This document shows, piece by piece, positions 59,901 to 64,000 of a stretch of DNA of 64,000 bases (within the stretch, counting starts at the first letter, position 1; each line of letters begins with the position of its first letter). The position numbers and the translations under genes were made by a program. Origin of the DNA: Cardinalis cardinalis. Lineage: Eukaryota > Chordata > Aves > Passeriformes > Cardinalidae. The notes under the pieces were generated by a model that ran no database searches, was not told where the DNA came from, and saw only the letters and a list, made by a program, of their open reading frames with translations. The stretch spans positions 1,192,319 to 1,256,318 of the forward strand of contig JACDOX010000008.1 of the NCBI GenBank assembly GCA_014549065.1. The letters run 5' to 3'.

Positions 59901-62900
59901 AGAGATTCTACATGGATAAAGAGAAGTGTAACATCAATTATGGAAATGACTCTGTATTTGTGTTAAAGACACACCTATTTTAAACTAACATATACTGCAC
60001 ACTAATTATGCATCACCACACTACTCTAGATAGCGATTCCAATTCCAATTATAAAATTTGAAGAAAATATTGCAGAAGAAAAAGTCTCAGAAAAACAGCC
60101 TTTGTCGATTACTCAAAAGGGAGCAATCAGAANAATCTTAATTTTATCCCTTTACACTAATGCTTCCATGTTGTGCAGCTATGCAGAAACTTTCTCTTCN
60201 ACAGAACTAGTACCTCATTCAGTGAACACGATGGGAGATATTCCAGACAAAAGTTAAAAATTCAATAATGAAAAGCAGCAAGCTTTTAAGACTTTTGCGT
60301 TGTGTGTGCTGAAGTTAAAAGGTATGTAAGAACAAAGTGTGGACACTCAGAAAAAGAAACAATACCAGTATAGTAAAGGCATGATAATGCTGACCTGGAA
60401 AAACAGATTCTACACTTGCTCAAACTGCAAAATTCCTGCTGCAAGATGAGTCACAGGTCATTTTAGTCAGTTTTCCTCAAGCAGTCACCAATGATACACC
60501 TTCTTTAACAAAAAACTATCTTAAGATTCTGGGACTCAACATGTAGTTGCAAAGTAAGTTAAAAACGAACTGNGACTGAACATTTTTGCAAATGTAAGCA
60601 TCCCAATAAATCTGTTAAACCTTAGGTCCATGAATAATAAGATTACATGCCTATCCTAACACATATTGTAAAGTCCAGTTTATAAAGTTAAAACTTATGA
60701 TGGTAGAAAAAAATGTAATGAAATGACTTAGACCAAGTCTTGACTAATAAAGCAAGGGAGGGTCTTGCTTACTGACCAACAAAATTAAAATCAAATACTG
60801 AATGGACTGTATTCATTCCAGGACCCATATTCTGGAGAATACTGCCCACATATAAGTAATATTTTATTGTGATGCCCAGACCAAAGTCTTTGCAATCTAT
60901 CTCCTACCGTTTTCTGTCCTAATTTCCAGNCTACCTCTTTTGCCCTTCATCTTGCCAGTGTAGTGCCTCTAGCACAGTGTATGCTATAAGACTGCCAGTC
61001 CTATTATCTCTATTCACTGTTTTTTACCTGAAATTGCACCTTTCCCATCTCCATATGTATGTCCAGCTCTTGTTATCTGCCTTGCTTTCCAGTGGGTTTT
61101 CTTACATTGCCTNGCCATCAATAACAGGGTCAGGAGACAGACTTTCATTTTGAAAGCATTCTCTGAAGGCTGATCCCCACCTAATCAAGAGTAACTTGTG
61201 TCAATCATTAATCAGTGGAACTTAGTTTTGACCCAGTGTTATTTTATAACAACTTTGGTGGCTTTGTGGAAATGGCAATTGAAAGTTTGTTCAACACCAG
61301 AAGATGCAATCAGTGATCACTAGATTTGCAAAGTCAAAAGCTGCTAAAATCAGGTCTTTACTGAACATCAGAAAAAATAGTTTTATTTTAAAAAATTTAA
61401 CCTCCAATTTAAGACAGATTTTCCCTTATCGGCAAAATGCTCATCCTTGACAAATCTGTCCCTGTTCCTGCTAAAATCAGGAATATTAGAGCTAGAATTT
61501 TTCAAGAACAGAATATTACACGTTTAATTAAAAAAAATACTATGCAACTATGAGATTTAAAGCATAGGGTACATGTTATCAAAACTAAAATGGTAACTTT
61601 GATACTACTTAATTTTTAATGGCTTTTATAATTCCATTATGACACTTCAGTTAATTTCTCTTGTATACAATTGNTTCCTATGTTACAGAGATCTTCAATA
61701 TCTGTGAAAATAAAATNTCGTCTTGTTCAAAGTGTGTGCTTTACTTTATTCTCCTGAGGACATAACATGTTTATGCAAGGCAAGGTGGTGGGATAAATTA
61801 ACTTCTATAAACTATGAAAAATGCAGCAGGTTATAAGGAACNTCAAGAGTTTTGNTTTAGTCCTAACTAAGCAGAATTTNTTGTAATGTGTCTAAATTTG
61901 AGCAGGAACTCATTCTTGCTGAAGTTCGAATGCTATAAATTGTCTGCTCTATGCACATTTTAACTCTGTACCACCATGTCCACATGCTGAAATAGAGTTA
62001 AAGAGATTTTCACTGTTTTCAATCTAGNGAATATGATCTGTGGTAATTTCTTAAATAAACAGGAGAATCCTTGGATCAACATGTGGAATTAACAGCATTC
62101 TGCAGCTGACATGAAGTTTAAACAATCCAAGTCTCACAATGAGATTGCATTGAAAATAACTGAATGGCAATATGGCAAGTAGCCATATTGAAAAAACTCC
62201 ACAACACCATTAAAGAAGTATCTTCCAGGATATTTAAACTATCTGATAAGAAAATATTAACAATGTAAACATANCGTTAAAGGAAAATAATAATGAAAAG
62301 CATACATTGCATCAAAAATATGGCAAATGGAGAAGAAGAATAGGAAAATTTTGTTTAGTGTAAGTCTCAGAGCACAGCAGGAATGCTTAAAATTTCATCA
62401 ATAATTTTATTATAGAGTATGATTTGAATATAGAAATTGTAATGTGCAGATTTTTAAAATATTAACTAACTGGGGAATGTCTTTACACAACATGAAGAAT
62501 CATTCCAGGCTTCATTTCTGAATGAAGATGAAATTGTCAAGTGGTTCCAAAGAGACTAAGTGCCGTAGAAAGTTACTGTTTTATTGCTCCTGTCCTTTGT
62601 TCTCTAGTCTGCCACCTTACCTTCTATAGCAATGGCTATCCAATTTTTTCAGTTCANGAAAATTTTTTTTCCTGTTGGAATTTTACTATTTTAGGAAATG
62701 CAAACTTCAAAGATAATGTTGCTGCCATTGTCTGGNAGCCTTAGGAGTTCTGAAATAGGTATTTTAATACAATTTCATAGGAGTTCAGTCTCTTTTTTCT
62801 CATAACTTTTATGCTTTTTTAAATCTTGACATTTTTTCCTTTCTTGCATCACAGAGAGGCTCTGCAGTGAACAGGGAGAATTCCTCCAAGAGGACAAAGT

Positions 62901-64000
62901 AACCAAGAAGAAGATTCATAAAGGCACACAGTACACACACAGTGGTGCAACCATACATTTAGCAGTTGAAAGACTGAAACATTTCAAGTTAGGCAAGATT
63001 AGTATCAATAATTAACCACAAGCTGGGAGACCTTCATCAGTTCACCACATGGAAATGCTGAAAAGCCTGAACAGCTCATTAGGAAAGACTGACTAATAAA
63101 CCCTTGCTGACCTTGGCTGCTCCTTTGAGCTGCAGCACCACCAGAGAGAGAAGCATACAGATTTTCTTCTGCATGTGCATGCTGGAATACAAAAATATAA
63201 CAGAGAACACTCGAAGCAGCCAGCCAGCTTCTGGATACACTTCATCTTGTAAGAGTTAAAACAACAATCTCATCTTGAAGCAAAACCTTATTACTAAAAG
63301 TCAGCATATATCCACATATATTAAAATGTTTTGAGTTTTATAAGTACTGTGGCATATTAAAGCTTTCAACACTATTAATCATTGGACCCCATATCCTAAT
63401 AGCAGATTTCAAACCATAGTGACTTTTGACAAATCATGATATCCCTATCCCATGCAAGAATTCACATATGCACAAACAAAACTGTGGGGGAAAGAATTCT
63501 TTTTCTCCAGAAAGGAATAATAAAAATTCTTAAGATCATCCAGGTCAGATTTCTTTCAATTTAATCTGCTCAAAAGTATTCCAGTTTGTTATAATAGTTT
63601 ACCTATAGAAAAAGAAGATTTAGACAAACTAAAATAGTGTAAAATGTTTTGATTTGGTGTTAAAACATCCAATTTGTGATGTATGTTCTGAAGCTGAAAT
63701 TAAATTTTACTTTGACATCTAAGTAAAAGACATTTTAAATTGCCAAAATAAAACTGAGATCACCCAATTCTATAAAGAGGTATTTTGATAANCATTCTGG
63801 CATACAAGAGCTTTCAACACTATTTACCATTGCCTCCTACAGCTGAAATAAAAACTCCAAAATGTTTCAGAGAGAAGCAGCACCTTTTGTTATACTCATG
63901 TAATAATTAAAGAGCAATGGAAGCATTCACAAATGGAAGCATACTGACCACAAGGGAAAACAAACAGGAATGTGAAAAGACAAAGAGACAAGAAAGAACT

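Larger units (their letters stand above)
50626..64000 (-). other. FMN1: sequence upstream of the FH1 exon (FMN1 intron, partly unresolved)
   Basis: Mostly AT-rich sequence, expected to be FMN1 intron because the gene's N-terminal exons should lie further right. It holds a candidate exon at 51858-51950, a short CR1 tail near 56.9 kb, A-rich purine runs near 56.1 kb, and a weak exon-like block at 63112-63181. No promoter, CpG island or clear second gene was seen. Confidence 0.7.

Overview
The window is an intron-rich stretch of vertebrate nuclear DNA, almost certainly from a bird. It is AT-rich, carries at least seven fragments of CR1 LINEs and one fragment that reads like an avian ERVL-type LTR, and has many isolated N calls plus one assembly gap near 26.7 kb. 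CR1 also occurs in turtles and crocodilians, so 'bird' is an inference from the repeats together.

One protein-coding gene is well supported: the 3' part of a formin gene on the minus strand, read as FMN1 (formin-1, the limb-deformity gene). Ten exons run from right to left between 50625 and 2865. All have GT-AG boundaries, and their phases join into one open frame of 1702 nt (567 codons plus one base). The 761-bp first exon encodes a coiled-coil-like segment, the proline-rich FH1 region and the start of FH2. The nine smaller exons encode most of the FH2 actin-assembly domain. The text of exons 2, 3, 7 and 10 fits FMN1 better than FMN2. The C-terminal end of FH2 lies beyond the left edge, and the N-terminal exons lie beyond the right edge or are undetected in 50.6-64 kb. 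A possible further upstream exon is at 51858-51950.

Layout: 1-2.9 kb holds intron with a CR1, an LTR fragment and a CA/TA microsatellite. Exon 10 is at 2.9 kb, followed by an 11.3-kb intron. Exons 9 to 4 are clustered between 14.3 and 27.2 kb. Exon 3 is at 36.0 kb, exon 2 at 46.2 kb and the FH1 exon at 49.9-50.6 kb. The last 13 kb is upstream intron or unresolved sequence. No convincing plus-strand gene, tRNA, rRNA or CRISPR array was seen.

The items most worth following up are an isolated coding-like open block inside the exon 2-3 intron (38689-38999), an exon 9 acceptor whose pyrimidine tract is a tetranucleotide microsatellite, a 39-bp unit repeated three times, and several non-repetitive intronic blocks. 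In mammals the 3' part of Fmn1 holds limb enhancers of the neighbouring Grem1 gene, so such blocks could be regulatory. That link is inferred from synteny knowledge and is not shown by the sequence. No novel multi-gene system was found.
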